The notes: generated from the letters alone by a model not told the origin. 52,835 bases of DNA from Paraburkholderia phosphatilytica (GCF_003443895.1 NZ_QQOA01000048.1:1-52835); one strand, 5' to 3'; shown: positions 16,192-24,862, numbered from the stretch's first letter. Numbers and translations: made by a program.

Positions 16192-17096
16192 TGATCATCG
16201 ATACCCACCTGCATCCGACCAACCTCGTCGACGAGGCATGGCGCCATACCGGCGAGCCGTTCACGGGCGAGCGTCTGATCAAGATGATGGATGGCCCGTA
16301 CATGATCAACGGCAAGCCGCGCCGCATCGACATGGGCTTCATCCAGCCGCCGCCCGGCAATACCGGCTACCGCGACGGCAACCGCCGCGGCCGCGACGGC
16401 ATTCGCGACTACATGTCGTACATCGCCGAGCTGACGCAGAAGTACCCGGACCGCTTCATCGGCAACTTCACGTACAACCCGCGCTGGGGCCCGGAGAACG
16501 GTGCGGCCGAGCTCGAATTCCACGTGAAGGAGTACGGCTTCAAGATGCTGAAGCTGCACGCGAACATGCACGGCTACCGGCCCGACCGCGCGCTCGACTG
16601 GCTGCGTCCCGCGATGAAGAAGTGCGCGGAGCTCGGTGTGGTCGTGCTGATCCACACCGGCGACGGTCCGTACACGATTCCGACGATGTTCTATCCGATC
16701 ATCCGCGAGTTCCCGATGGTGAATTTCATCATCGGTCACTTCGGTATCCAGACGGGCGGCAACTATTCGTTCGAGGCGTTCTGGATGGCGATGGATACGC
16801 CGAACGTGTACTGCGAATCGGGCTGGTGCTTCCAGTCGCGGATCGTCGAGTTCGCGCGACAGCTGCCGCGCGACAAGATCGTGTTCGGCACGGACTCGCC
16901 GCCGAACGAGCCGGGCATGTGGCTGCGCGAACTCGAGGTGCTGTGCTCGCCCGCGCCGCACGGGATGGATCTCGACGAAGACGGTCTCGAGGACTACATG
17001 GGCAACAACATCGCCCGGCTGGTCGGCATCGAACCCTCGAAGCCGCCGAAGGACCTCGCCGAAGCGGAACAGCGGCTGAAGGTTAGCTACGTCTGA
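16191..17096 (+). CDS. ACMSD-type amidohydrolase paralogue B, intact metal site
   Basis: Enzyme of 301 residues in the amidohydrolase-2 family, which includes aminocarboxymuconate semialdehyde, gamma-resorcylate, 5-carboxyvanillate and isoorotate decarboxylases and some lactone hydrolases. The expected ligands are present: HxH (H6, H8), H155 in LIHTGDG, H183 in IGHFG and D235 in FGTDSPP. The start ATG shares its A with the end of the preceding TGA, so translation is coupled. The partner upstream lacks the HxH motif; a hetero-oligomer of one active and one inactive subunit is a reasonable inference. The UbiD/UbiX pair that follows suggests a carboxylated or carboxyl-generating ring substrate. 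Confidence 0.88.
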   Translation: MIIDTHLHPTNLVDEAWRHTGEPFTGERLIKMMDGPYMINGKPRRIDMGFIQPPPGNTGYRDGNRRGRDGIRDYMSYIAELTQKYPDRFIGNFTYNPRWGPENGAAELEFHVKEYGFKMLKLHANMHGYRPDRALDWLRPAMKKCAELGVVVLIHTGDGPYTIPTMFYPIIREFPMVNFIIGHFGIQTGGNYSFEAFWMAMDTPNVYCESGWCFQSRIVEFARQLPRDKIVFGTDSPPNEPGMWLRELEVLCSPAPHGMDLDEDGLEDYMGNNIARLVGIEPSKPPKDLAEAEQRLKVSYV

Positions 17097-17174
17097 TGCT
17101 CGAAGCGTCGTGCGCCGTGTTGTATCGCGGCGCGGCGCAGACGCGATCTCTCTCTTGCTGTCACGGAGTTCATC

Positions 17175-18578
17175 ATGGCCAAACCGCTTGCGGGCCTCGC
17201 GCACGATGCGCAGGATGCGCACGCGTTCGTCGACGCGTACCGCGATGCGTATCCGCACGACGTACTGACGGTGCGCGAACCGTTGTCCGCCGATCAGGAC
17301 GTGACGGCGCTCGTCGCGGAGCTCGCGGCGCGCGGCCGGCATCCGTTGCTGGTCTGCGAGAACATCGAGGGCCTCGCCGCGCCGCTCGTGACCAACCTGT
17401 TCGCGTCTCGCGAGCGGATCGGCCGGATGTTCGGCGTCGCGCCCGATGCGCTGTTCGACGCGTATCAGCAGCGTGCCAATGCGCCGCTCGCACCGCGCAT
17501 CGTGACGAGCGGCGCCGTGCTCGACTGCGTGACCGAAGGCGACGCCGTCGACCTCGCGCAGTTGCCGATGATCCGCCACTTCGAATCGGATCGCGGCCCG
17601 TATGTGACGAACGCGGTGATCGTCGCCGAAGATCCGGTGACGGGCATTGCGAACCTCAGCTACCACCGTTCGATGCGGCACGCGCGCAATGCGCTCGCGA
17701 CGAGCCTGCATTCGCGTGGGCACCTGTGGCGGATGCTGCAGACCGCGAAGGCGCGCGGCGAAGCGCTGCCGGTTGCGATGGTGATCGGCGCGCATCCGTT
17801 CTTCATGCTGGCGGCGTCGGCGCGCGTGCCGTTCGGCGTCGACGAGCGGACCATTGCGGGCGGGCTGTTCGGCGCGCCGCTCGAACTGGTGCGCACGCCG
17901 CGCTACGGGATCGGCGTGCCCGCGAACGCGGAGTTCGTGCTGGAAGGTTCGATCGATCCCGATGCATGGGCAGAGGAGGGGCCGTTCGGCGAGTTCACCG
18001 GCTACTCGTCCGACCGTTCGACCAACAACGTGCTGTGCGTCGACACGGTGATGTGTCGGCGCGACGCGTGGCTCGTCGATGTGGTGGGCGGCCCGTACGC
18101 AGAACACCTGACGCTCGCGCGCCTGCCGCGCGAGGCGGAAATGAGCGAGAAGCTGAAGGCACGCTTTCCTGCGGTCAAGGCGCTGCATTACCCGAATTCC
18201 GGCACGCATTTCCACTGCTACGTGTCGCTCGAACAGAGCCGCGACGGCGAAGCGCGTCAGATCATGCTCGCGCTGCTCGGCTGGGACCCGTATCTGAAGA
18301 ACGTCGTCGCGGTCGACAGCGATATCGACATCGCCAGCGACGAACAGGTGCTGTGGGCGATCGCGACGCACTTCCAGCCGCATCGCGATCTGTTCGTCGT
18401 CGACGGGTTGCCGGGCAGTCCGCTCGATCCTTCGTCGACGGCGCAGGGCACGACGTCCCGCATGGGCATCGACGCGACACGCGGTGCGTCGTTCGACGGC
18501 GTGCGCGCGGTGGTGGGCGACGCGGCGCGGCAACGCGCGCGCGCACTGCTCGATGCCGCGGCGGGAGTGCGGCGATGA
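17175..18578 (+). CDS. UbiD-family prenylated-FMN (de)carboxylase
   Basis: Enzyme of 467 residues. Key UbiD residues can be read: N160 and R165 in NLSYHR, matching the N-x4-R metal/prFMN element, and E268 and E273 in EEGPFGEFTGY, giving the catalytic R-E-E triad. It therefore looks active and would use prenylated FMN supplied by the UbiX-like protein encoded next, whose start overlaps this stop as ATGA. Family members decarboxylate aromatic, heteroaromatic or alpha,beta-unsaturated acids reversibly. Length and context argue against the ubiquinone-pathway enzyme. A GGAG about 8 nt before the ATG supports the start. Confidence 0.93.
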   Translation: MAKPLAGLAHDAQDAHAFVDAYRDAYPHDVLTVREPLSADQDVTALVAELAARGRHPLLVCENIEGLAAPLVTNLFASRERIGRMFGVAPDALFDAYQQRANAPLAPRIVTSGAVLDCVTEGDAVDLAQLPMIRHFESDRGPYVTNAVIVAEDPVTGIANLSYHRSMRHARNALATSLHSRGHLWRMLQTAKARGEALPVAMVIGAHPFFMLAASARVPFGVDERTIAGGLFGAPLELVRTPRYGIGVPANAEFVLEGSIDPDAWAEEGPFGEFTGYSSDRSTNNVLCVDTVMCRRDAWLVDVVGGPYAEHLTLARLPREAEMSEKLKARFPAVKALHYPNSGTHFHCYVSLEQSRDGEARQIMLALLGWDPYLKNVVAVDSDIDIASDEQVLWAIATHFQPHRDLFVVDGLPGSPLDPSSTAQGTTSRMGIDATRGASFDGVRAVVGDAARQRARALLDAAAGVRR

Positions 18579-19198
18579 ACGCGCGCGCAAATTTCGCGGC
18601 GCCGAAGCTCGTCGTCGGCATCAGCGGTGCATCCGGCTTCGTCTACGGCGTGCGGCTGCTGCAACTGCTGCGCGAACTGGGCGTGGAGACGCATCTCACG
18701 CTATCGCGCAGCGCGCTGCTGACGATGGCGCACGAGACGGACTACCGGCTTGCGGAAGTGACGGCGCTCGCCGATTGCGTGTACCGCTGCGACGACATGG
18801 CCGCGGCGATTTCGAGCGGCTCGTTCCGCACGCTCGGCATGATCGTCGCGCCGTGCTCGATGAAGACGCTCGCGGAGATCGCGACCGGCGTGTCGTCCAC
18901 GCTGATCTCGCGCGCGGCCGACGTGACGTTGAAGGAGCGCCGGCCGCTGGTGCTGCTTGCGCGCGAAACGCCGTTGACGCTCGCGCATCTGCGCAACATG
19001 ACCGCGGTGGCGGAGATGGGCGCGATCGTCGCGCCGCCGGTGCCCGCGTTCTATGCGCGGCCCGCGACGCTCGACGCGATGATCGGCCACACGCTCGGCC
19101 GCGTGCTCGATCTGTTCGGTCTCGACGCCGGCACCGCGGTGCGCTGGCGCGAGGCTGAAGCCGAAGCCGAAGCGGCGACACCGCAACCTTTTGCATGA
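18575..19198 (+). CDS. ubiX: UbiX-like flavin prenyltransferase
   Basis: Protein of 207 residues. The flavoprotein motif VGISGASGFVYGVRLL is near residue 15, and the conserved IVAPCSMKTLAEIATG and ERRPLVLLARETPL segments of flavin prenyltransferases follow. It makes the prenylated FMN cofactor for the adjacent UbiD enzyme. The C-terminus ends in a short Glu/Ala tail (EAEAEAEAA). It is translationally coupled to UbiD by a 4-bp overlap. A separate housekeeping ubiX is expected elsewhere in the genome, so this copy is probably dedicated to the operon. Confidence 0.93.
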   Translation: MNARANFAAPKLVVGISGASGFVYGVRLLQLLRELGVETHLTLSRSALLTMAHETDYRLAEVTALADCVYRCDDMAAAISSGSFRTLGMIVAPCSMKTLAEIATGVSSTLISRAADVTLKERRPLVLLARETPLTLAHLRNMTAVAEMGAIVAPPVPAFYARPATLDAMIGHTLGRVLDLFGLDAGTAVRWREAEAEAEAATPQPFA

Positions 19199-19246
19199 AC
19201 CAGAGCGGGCGCTGACCCGCCACCTTTGAAAGACAGGAGACAGGCG

Positions 19247-20371
19247 ATGAACCCGATTCACGAAACCCACCGCGAGATCGAACGCGTTCCGGTCACGGTA
19301 TTGACGGGATTTCTCGGCGCGGGCAAGACCACGCTGCTGAACTACATCCTGCGAGAGAAACACGGCCGCAAGATCGCGGTGATCGAAAACGAGTTCGGCG
19401 AAATCGGCATCGACGGCGGCCTCGTGCTGGAGTCGACCGAAGAGATCTACGAGATGACGAACGGCTGCATCTGCTGCGTCGGCGCGGTGCGCGAGGATCT
19501 CGTGTGGATCGTGCGCACGCTGCTCGACCGGCCGGAGCGGCTCGATCACATCATCGTCGAAACGAGCGGGCTCGCCGATCCGTATCCGGTCGCGCAGACC
19601 TTTTTCATCGACGATCCGATCGCGCAGCAGGTGACGCTCGACGCGGTCGTGACGATGGTCGATGCGAAGCACGTCGGCCAGCATCTCGACGACATCGTGC
19701 TGGATGGTCGGGATAACCAGGCAGTCGACCAGTTGGTCTGTGCCGACCGGGTGGTGATCAACAAGGTCGATCTCGTCACGCCGGCGGAGATCGGCGCGCT
19801 GATGCACCGGGTGCGCGGGCTGAACGCCACCGCGGAGATCGTGACTTCGAGCTATGCGCGCGTCGATCTCGATCGCATTCTCGGCGTGGGCGCGTCGGAG
19901 TTCTCGCAGCAACTGGTGGAGTCGGACGCATCGTTCCAGCGCGCGGAAGATGCGCATGGACATGAGCACGAGCATCACGGCACGAGCGAGGATGCACATC
20001 AGCACGCGGACCACGACCATCACGCCCATCACGAAGCGGATCACGACGACCACGAGCACGACGACAGCGTGAGTTCGGTCGGCATCGAGGTGGAGGCGGA
20101 CATGGATCTCGGCGCGTTGCAGACGTGGCTCGCGGAACTGCGCGCGGCGGACCAGACAGCGCTGTTCCGGATGAAGGGCATTCTCGCCGTGCAGGGTCAG
20201 TCGTATCGCTACGTGCTGCAAGGCGTGCACGACGTGATCGAGCTGCGCGCGGCGCAGGCGTGGGGCAGCGAGCCGCGCACGAGCCGCATCGTTTTCATCG
20301 GCCGCGATCTCGATCGTGCCGCGTTGACCGACCGCTTTCATGCGTGCGTAGCGGCGAGCGTCGCCGCCTGA
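19247..20371 (+). CDS. CobW/COG0523-family GTPase, His-rich metallochaperone
   Basis: G3E-family GTPase of 374 residues. The P-loop GFLGAGKT is at residues 21-28, the metal motif CICC at 74-77, ETSGLADP at about 105-112 and NKVDL at 172-176. A histidine/aspartate-rich loop occupies residues about 237-271 before the CobW C-terminal domain. This is the layout of COG0523 proteins that deliver zinc or another metal. Its place in an operon with three amidohydrolases suggests it loads their metal sites. Start chosen at the ATG behind AGGAG; a TTG seven codons upstream is open but unlikely. Confidence 0.92.
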   Translation: MNPIHETHREIERVPVTVLTGFLGAGKTTLLNYILREKHGRKIAVIENEFGEIGIDGGLVLESTEEIYEMTNGCICCVGAVREDLVWIVRTLLDRPERLDHIIVETSGLADPYPVAQTFFIDDPIAQQVTLDAVVTMVDAKHVGQHLDDIVLDGRDNQAVDQLVCADRVVINKVDLVTPAEIGALMHRVRGLNATAEIVTSSYARVDLDRILGVGASEFSQQLVESDASFQRAEDAHGHEHEHHGTSEDAHQHADHDHHAHHEADHDDHEHDDSVSSVGIEVEADMDLGALQTWLAELRAADQTALFRMKGILAVQGQSYRYVLQGVHDVIELRAAQAWGSEPRTSRIVFIGRDLDRAALTDRFHACVAASVAA

Positions 20372-20435
20372 CCCGCATCGCCGCGGCCGGGCAACGCCGC
20401 AGCCGCACGACAGAACGATATCCAGGAGACACTCG

Positions 20436-21773
20436 ATGAACACTGCAAGGCATCCCGTCGACCAGGTATTACCGAAGCGGCAGATGATCACGCTCGGTCT
20501 GCAGCACATGCTGGTCGCGTATATCGGCGCGATCGCGGTTCCGTTGATCGTCGCATCGGCGCTGAAGCTTTCCCCCGCGGACACCACCGTGCTGATCAGC
20601 ACGGCGCTGTTCTGCTCAGGCGTCTCGACGCTGTTGCAGACGGCGGGCGTGTGGCGCTTCGGCGTGCGTCTGCCGATCCTGCAGGGCGTCGCGTTCAGCA
20701 GCGTCGGGCCGGTGATCGCGATCGGCACGAGCCCGGGCGTCGGCTTTCGCGGCGTGTGCGGCGCGGTGATCGCGGCGGGCCTGTTTACGCTCGTCGCGGC
20801 GCCGCTCGTCGGCCGGTTGCGGCGCTTCTTTCCGCCGGTCGTCACCGGCTGCATCGTGACGGTGATCGGCCTGCAGCTGTTCCCCGTCGCGTACGAATGG
20901 GCGGGCGGCGGGCGCGGCAGCGCGCAGTTCGGCGCACTGCCGTTTCTATCGGTGACGCTGCTCGTCGCGCTCGTGATTCTCGCGATCAACCGGTTCGGCA
21001 GGCCGTTCGTGCGCAATCTCGCGGTGCTGATCGGGCTCATCGTCGGCAGCGTGGTGGCGTGCCTGCTCGGCATGGGCAACTTCACGAACGTGAGTCACGC
21101 GCCGTGGCTGACCGTACCGGTTCCGTTCCACTTCGGCCTGCCGGTGTTTTCGGTGGTGCCGATCCTCACGATGATCGTCGTGATGGTCGTGCAGATGGTG
21201 GAGTCGATGGGCCTCTTCGTCGCGATCGGCGGTATCGTCGAGAAAGAAGTCAGCGAGGAAGACGTGATCCGCGGGCTGCGCGCGAACGGGCTCGCCAGCG
21301 CGATCGCGGGCATGTTCGCGGCGTTTCCGTTCATCGCGTTCATGGAGAACGTCGGGCTCGTGATCCTGACGGGCGTGCGCAGCCGCTGGGTCGTCGCGAT
21401 CAGCGGCCTCCTGATGTGCGTCGTCGCGCTGGTGCCGAAGATCGGCGCGGTCGTCGCGTCGACGCCATCTGCAGCGCTAGGCGGTGCGGGCATTGCGATG
21501 TTCGGCGTGGTCGTCGCGGCCGGCGTGCAGACGCTCGCGAAGGTGGACTTCGAAAACAACCGCTACAACGTGCTGATCGTCGGCTTCACGATGGCGACCG
21601 CGCTGATTCCGGTGATGGCGCCGCAGGTGTTCAGGCAGATGCCCGAGTGGACCCAGCCGTTCCTGCAGAGCGGCGTGGTGCTCGCGTGTCTCGTGTCGGT
21701 GGTGCTGAACGCGCTCCTCAACGGCGCGCATGACGACATCGCGGTGGAATCGCACCACATGGTGCGCGAATGA
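20436..21773 (+). CDS. NCS2/NAT-family nucleobase permease, second copy in the locus
   Basis: Membrane symporter of 445 residues. The NAT signature appears as ENVGLVILTG at residues 304-313 and the TM8 glutamate as MVESMG (E256). It is of the bacterial purine permease (xanthine/urate) type and differs clearly from the permease at 5449, for example in the N-terminus and the FMENVG versus SSENIG motif. CAGGAG precedes the start. It sits between the CobW gene and a deaminase, so it probably imports the operon's substrate. Confidence 0.93.
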   Translation: MNTARHPVDQVLPKRQMITLGLQHMLVAYIGAIAVPLIVASALKLSPADTTVLISTALFCSGVSTLLQTAGVWRFGVRLPILQGVAFSSVGPVIAIGTSPGVGFRGVCGAVIAAGLFTLVAAPLVGRLRRFFPPVVTGCIVTVIGLQLFPVAYEWAGGGRGSAQFGALPFLSVTLLVALVILAINRFGRPFVRNLAVLIGLIVGSVVACLLGMGNFTNVSHAPWLTVPVPFHFGLPVFSVVPILTMIVVMVVQMVESMGLFVAIGGIVEKEVSEEDVIRGLRANGLASAIAGMFAAFPFIAFMENVGLVILTGVRSRWVVAISGLLMCVVALVPKIGAVVASTPSAALGGAGIAMFGVVVAAGVQTLAKVDFENNRYNVLIVGFTMATALIPVMAPQVFRQMPEWTQPFLQSGVVLACLVSVVLNALLNGAHDDIAVESHHMVRE

Positions 21774-21813
21774 CGAAGCGCGTTTCGACAACCCGCCCAG
21801 GAGGCATGCAATC

Positions 21814-23196
21814 GTGAAAGCACAACCAGAAGCGCTGCTGATTCGCGAGCCGATCGCGGTGATGAGCGGGCTGCGCGGCGACGCGGCGAGACTCGGCAAG
21901 GTCGACATCCGCATCCGCGACGGACGCATCGACGAAATCGCGCCGGGGCTCGAGCCGCGCGATGGCGAGCGGTTGATCGATGCGCGTTCGTGCGTCGTCT
22001 ATCCAGGCTGGGTCAACACGCACCATCATCTGTTCCAGAACCTGCTGAAGGCGGTGCCCGCCGGCATCAACGCCGATCTGCAGACGTGGCTCGCCGAAGT
22101 GCCGTATCCGCGCCTCGCGCGCTTCACGCCGGAGATGCTGCGCGTCGCGGCACGGCTCGGGTTCGCGGAGCTGCTGCTGTCCGGCGTGACGACCTGCGCG
22201 GATCATCACTATCTGTATCACGCGGACGGCACGACGGAGACCGGCGACCTGCTGTTCGACGAGGCGGCCGCGTTCGGGATGCGCTTCGTGCTATGCCGGG
22301 GCGGCGCGCTGCAGGCGGCGGGCGATCATCCGGGGTTTTCGAAGGTCGCGCTGAAACCGGAAACGCTCGACCAGATGCTCGGCGATATCGAGCGGCTGAA
22401 GTCGCGCTATCACGACCCGCGGCCGGACGCGCTGCGGCGTGTCGTCGTCGCGCCGACGACGCCGACGTTCTCGCTGCCGCCCGAACTGCTGCCGGAAGTC
22501 GCACGGGCGGCGCGCGGCATGGGCCTGCGGCTGCATACGCATCTGTCGGAGACGACGCGTTACGTCGACTTCTGCCGCGAGCGGTTCGGCAAGCTGCCGC
22601 TCGAGTTCGTCGCGGACCATGAGTGGCTGGGGCCCGACGTCTGGTTCGCGCACCTCGTGCACATGACGCCGGAGGAGATCGAGCTGCTCGCGGCGAGCGG
22701 CAGCGGGTGCTCGCATTGCCCGGTCAGCAACGCGCGGCTGGGCAGCGGTATCGCGCCGGCGCCGCGCATGGCGGCGGCCGGCGTGCCGATGTCGCTCGGG
22801 GTGGACGGCGTGGCGTCGAACGAGTCGGGCAGCATGACCAACGAAGCGCACTTCGCGTGGCTCGTGCATCGGGCGGCAGGCGGCGCTGCGGCAACGACGG
22901 TCGAAGAAACGATCCATTGGGGCACGGCAGGAGGGGCACGCGTGCTCGGGCTCGATGCGGTCGGCACGCTTGAAGTGGGCAAGGCGGCGGATCTGGTGCT
23001 GTACGACCTGGACGACGTGCGCTTCGGCGGCTTTCACGACGTCGCGATCGCGCCGGTTGCGGCAGGCGAGCCGGCGCGCGTGCGCTACAACATCATCGGC
23101 GGACGCGTGGCGGTGGAGGACGGCGAGATCCCGGGCGTCGATCGGGATGCGTTGCTGGCTGATGCGCGTGCGTTAGTCGAGCGACTGCTTGAGTGA
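21814..23196 (+). CDS. 8-oxoguanine deaminase-like ATZ/TRZ amidohydrolase
   Basis: Deaminase-family enzyme of 460 residues. Metal and catalytic residues visible are HxH in NTHHHLFQN (H70, H72), H243 and E246 in HTHLSET, H280 in WFAH and D331 in GVDGVASNES. The NTHHHLFQNLLKAVP stretch is close to 8-oxoguanine deaminases and hydroxyatrazine-type hydrolases. Start is GTG at 21814 behind AGGAGG (9 nt); an upstream open frame overlaps the permease. It is the last gene of the seven-gene operon. Substrate specificity cannot be read from sequence alone. Confidence 0.9.
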   Translation: MKAQPEALLIREPIAVMSGLRGDAARLGKVDIRIRDGRIDEIAPGLEPRDGERLIDARSCVVYPGWVNTHHHLFQNLLKAVPAGINADLQTWLAEVPYPRLARFTPEMLRVAARLGFAELLLSGVTTCADHHYLYHADGTTETGDLLFDEAAAFGMRFVLCRGGALQAAGDHPGFSKVALKPETLDQMLGDIERLKSRYHDPRPDALRRVVVAPTTPTFSLPPELLPEVARAARGMGLRLHTHLSETTRYVDFCRERFGKLPLEFVADHEWLGPDVWFAHLVHMTPEEIELLAASGSGCSHCPVSNARLGSGIAPAPRMAAAGVPMSLGVDGVASNESGSMTNEAHFAWLVHRAAGGAAATTVEETIHWGTAGGARVLGLDAVGTLEVGKAADLVLYDLDDVRFGGFHDVAIAPVAAGEPARVRYNIIGGRVAVEDGEIPGVDRDALLADARALVERLLE

Positions 23197-23212
23197 CGCG
23201 GCGGGCAGTGCG

Positions 23213-23920
23213 TCAGGAAGCCCTTTTCCTCTGTGCCGTTAGCGGTGATCGATCGGCGCCCGCTACGCCGTAAACATCGCGCGGCGTGATCTCCAGATGC
23301 TCCGCAAGCAGTTCGATAGCCTGCTCGGGTTCGCGCTTCAACACCGTCAGCATCAGCGCTTCGTGACGCTCGACGAAACCGTCGAGCGTCTGGGCGTCAG
23401 CCAGGATCACGTGACGGTAGCGGTTGGCCTGGTCGTAGAAGATCGACTGCAGCTCCATCAGTCTGTGTGACCGGCACGCGCCGAGCAGCGCTGTGTGAAA
23501 GCTCTTGTGCGCGGACTCGATCGTATGCCGCGCCTCCTCGGGACGCGCGTATGGGCGCGAGACCGCCATCGACAACTTCGCGAAGCTTCCCGCGATTTCC
23601 ATCTCCCAATGCGTGTCGCCGTTGGCGATCGCATCGCGCAGCGCTTCCGCTTCAACCAGCACACGCATGCGCGTCAGGTCGAGCAGATCCTCCGGCGACA
23701 GTGGCGCAACGCGAAAGCCGCGACGCGTCTCGTTCGTGACGAAGCCAAGCGAAGTGAGCCTCGACAGTGCTTCGCGCAGAGGCGATGCTCCGACCTGGTA
23801 CTGTTCCTTCAGCTGTTCGATACGCAGGTTGTGTTCAGGCGGCAGTGCGCCCGACACGATGTCCTCGACAAGACGCGCGAGGATTGCTTCGGTGAGTGTT
23901 TCTTTGGTTCCGGGATCCAT
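23213..23920 (-). CDS. GntR-family regulator, FCD subfamily
   Basis: Regulator of 235 residues. The winged HTH is at about residues 9-70 (LARLVEDIVSGALPPEHNLR, then ASPLREALSRLTSLGFV), followed by an all-helical FCD ligand domain with metal-site histidines (SAHKSFHTALLGAC, ERHEALM). The start is taken at 23920; the frame is open to 23980, but that extension would run into the operator palindromes. It is divergent from the cyclase/FAH/MFS/porin operon and probably represses it. Its 3' end nearly touches the end of the deaminase operon (16-bp convergent gap). Confidence 0.92.
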   Translation of the reverse strand: MDPGTKETLTEAILARLVEDIVSGALPPEHNLRIEQLKEQYQVGASPLREALSRLTSLGFVTNETRRGFRVAPLSPEDLLDLTRMRVLVEAEALRDAIANGDTHWEMEIAGSFAKLSMAVSRPYARPEEARHTIESAHKSFHTALLGACRSHRLMELQSIFYDQANRYRHVILADAQTLDGFVERHEALMLTVLKREPEQAIELLAEHLEITPRDVYGVAGADRSPLTAQRKRAS

Positions 23921-23968
23921 GGCAGGCGATGACGCTGAGCATGCTGCGATCCTGCTACGCGTCGGGAA

Positions 23969-23982
23969 TTTTGTCAACAAAA
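23969..23982. promoter_or_regulatory. Palindrome in the GntR-cyclase divergent region, candidate operator 1
   Basis: TTTTGT-CA-ACAAAA is a perfect inverted repeat in the 144-bp divergent gap, of the short TTGT/ACAA type seen for FCD-GntR regulators. Confidence 0.5.
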
Positions 23983-23988
23983 CCTATT

Positions 23989-24017
23989 TTTATCGATAAA
24001 CGGGTTTCTACCGATAG
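23989..24017. promoter_or_regulatory. Paired TAYCGATA sites, candidate GntR operators 2 and 3
   Basis: TTTATCGATAAA (23989-24000) is a perfect 12-bp palindrome. A near-copy, CTACCGATAG, lies at 24008-24017. The shared core TA[TC]CGATA repeats at 18-bp spacing, about 50 bp before the cyclase start. Confidence 0.5.
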
Positions 24018-24064
24018 TTTGGCGGCTGTGGCGCGAGCATGATGCAGCCATCGAAGGAGCCCTT

Positions 24065-24862
24065 ATGAAGACCGAGCACCTGCGTTTTATCGACCTGTCC
24101 GTCGCACTCGAAAACGACGTTCCTGCCGACCCGCCCGGCTTGCAACCGCGGATCCGTTATACCGGTCACCAGGATGGTGCCGGACAGATCGCCGCGATGT
24201 TTCCCGGCCTGCGTCCGGACGATCTGCCGGATGGCGAAGGCTGGGCCGTCGAAGATCTCGTGATGCATACGCACTGCGGTACCCATATGGATGCGCCGCT
24301 TCACTACGCATCGACGATGAACCGCGGCGAGCGCGCGATCGGTATCGACGAACTTCCGCTCGAATGGTGTTTTGCTCCGGGCGTCAAGCTCGATTTCCGG
24401 TCTCTTGCGCATGGCCACGTGGTCAGCGCGGAGGAGGTCGAGGCCGAACTGCTGCGAATCGGGCACATACTACGTCCTCGCGACATCGTGCTGGTGAACA
24501 CCGCTGCCGCCGCGGCGTATGGAACGCCGGACTACATTCACAGCGGCTGCGGAATGGGCCGTGAAGCGACGCTCTATCTGCTCGAACGCGGCGTACGCGT
24601 AGTGGGCACGGACGCCTGGAGCTGGGACGCGCCGTTTTCCCATGTGCGTGCGCGTTTCGCGCAGACCGGCGACGTATCGATTATCTGGGAAGGCCACAAG
24701 GCGGGGCGCGAGATCGGTTATGGCCAACTCGAGAAACTGACCAACCTGCATCTGCTGCCCGCGACGGGTTTCACGGTGTCCTGTTTTCCCTACAAGATCA
24801 AGGCCGCGTCGGCTGGTTTTACGCGTGCGGTCGCTATTCTCGATAAGGAGTCCGACGCGTGA
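24065..24862 (+). CDS. Cyclase-family hydrolase (kynurenine formamidase-like)
   Basis: Metal-dependent hydrolase of 265 residues in the Cyclase/KynB-like superfamily. The family motif HxGTHxDxPxH is present as HCGTHMDAPLH at residues 70-80 (H70, H74, D76, H80). Such enzymes cleave formamides, imides or lactone-like rings, for instance N-formylkynurenine or isatin. AAGGAG precedes the ATG. The stop overlaps the next GTG start (GTGA), so it works with the FAH-type enzyme. It has extra sequence around residues 40-60 relative to KynB. The substrate is unknown. Confidence 0.88.
   Translation: MKTEHLRFIDLSVALENDVPADPPGLQPRIRYTGHQDGAGQIAAMFPGLRPDDLPDGEGWAVEDLVMHTHCGTHMDAPLHYASTMNRGERAIGIDELPLEWCFAPGVKLDFRSLAHGHVVSAEEVEAELLRIGHILRPRDIVLVNTAAAAAYGTPDYIHSGCGMGREATLYLLERGVRVVGTDAWSWDAPFSHVRARFAQTGDVSIIWEGHKAGREIGYGQLEKLTNLHLLPATGFTVSCFPYKIKAASAGFTRAVAILDKESDA

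Noticed and set aside
16044..18590. 848-codon minus-strand open frame opposite the amidohydrolases and UbiD
   Set aside because: Shadow of three well-supported plus-strand genes; no domain and heavy Arg/His bias.
18701..21085. 794-codon minus-strand open frame opposite UbiX, CobW and the second NCS2 permease
   Set aside because: Antisense shadow without family features; the repeated His/Val stretches mirror the His-rich loop of CobW.
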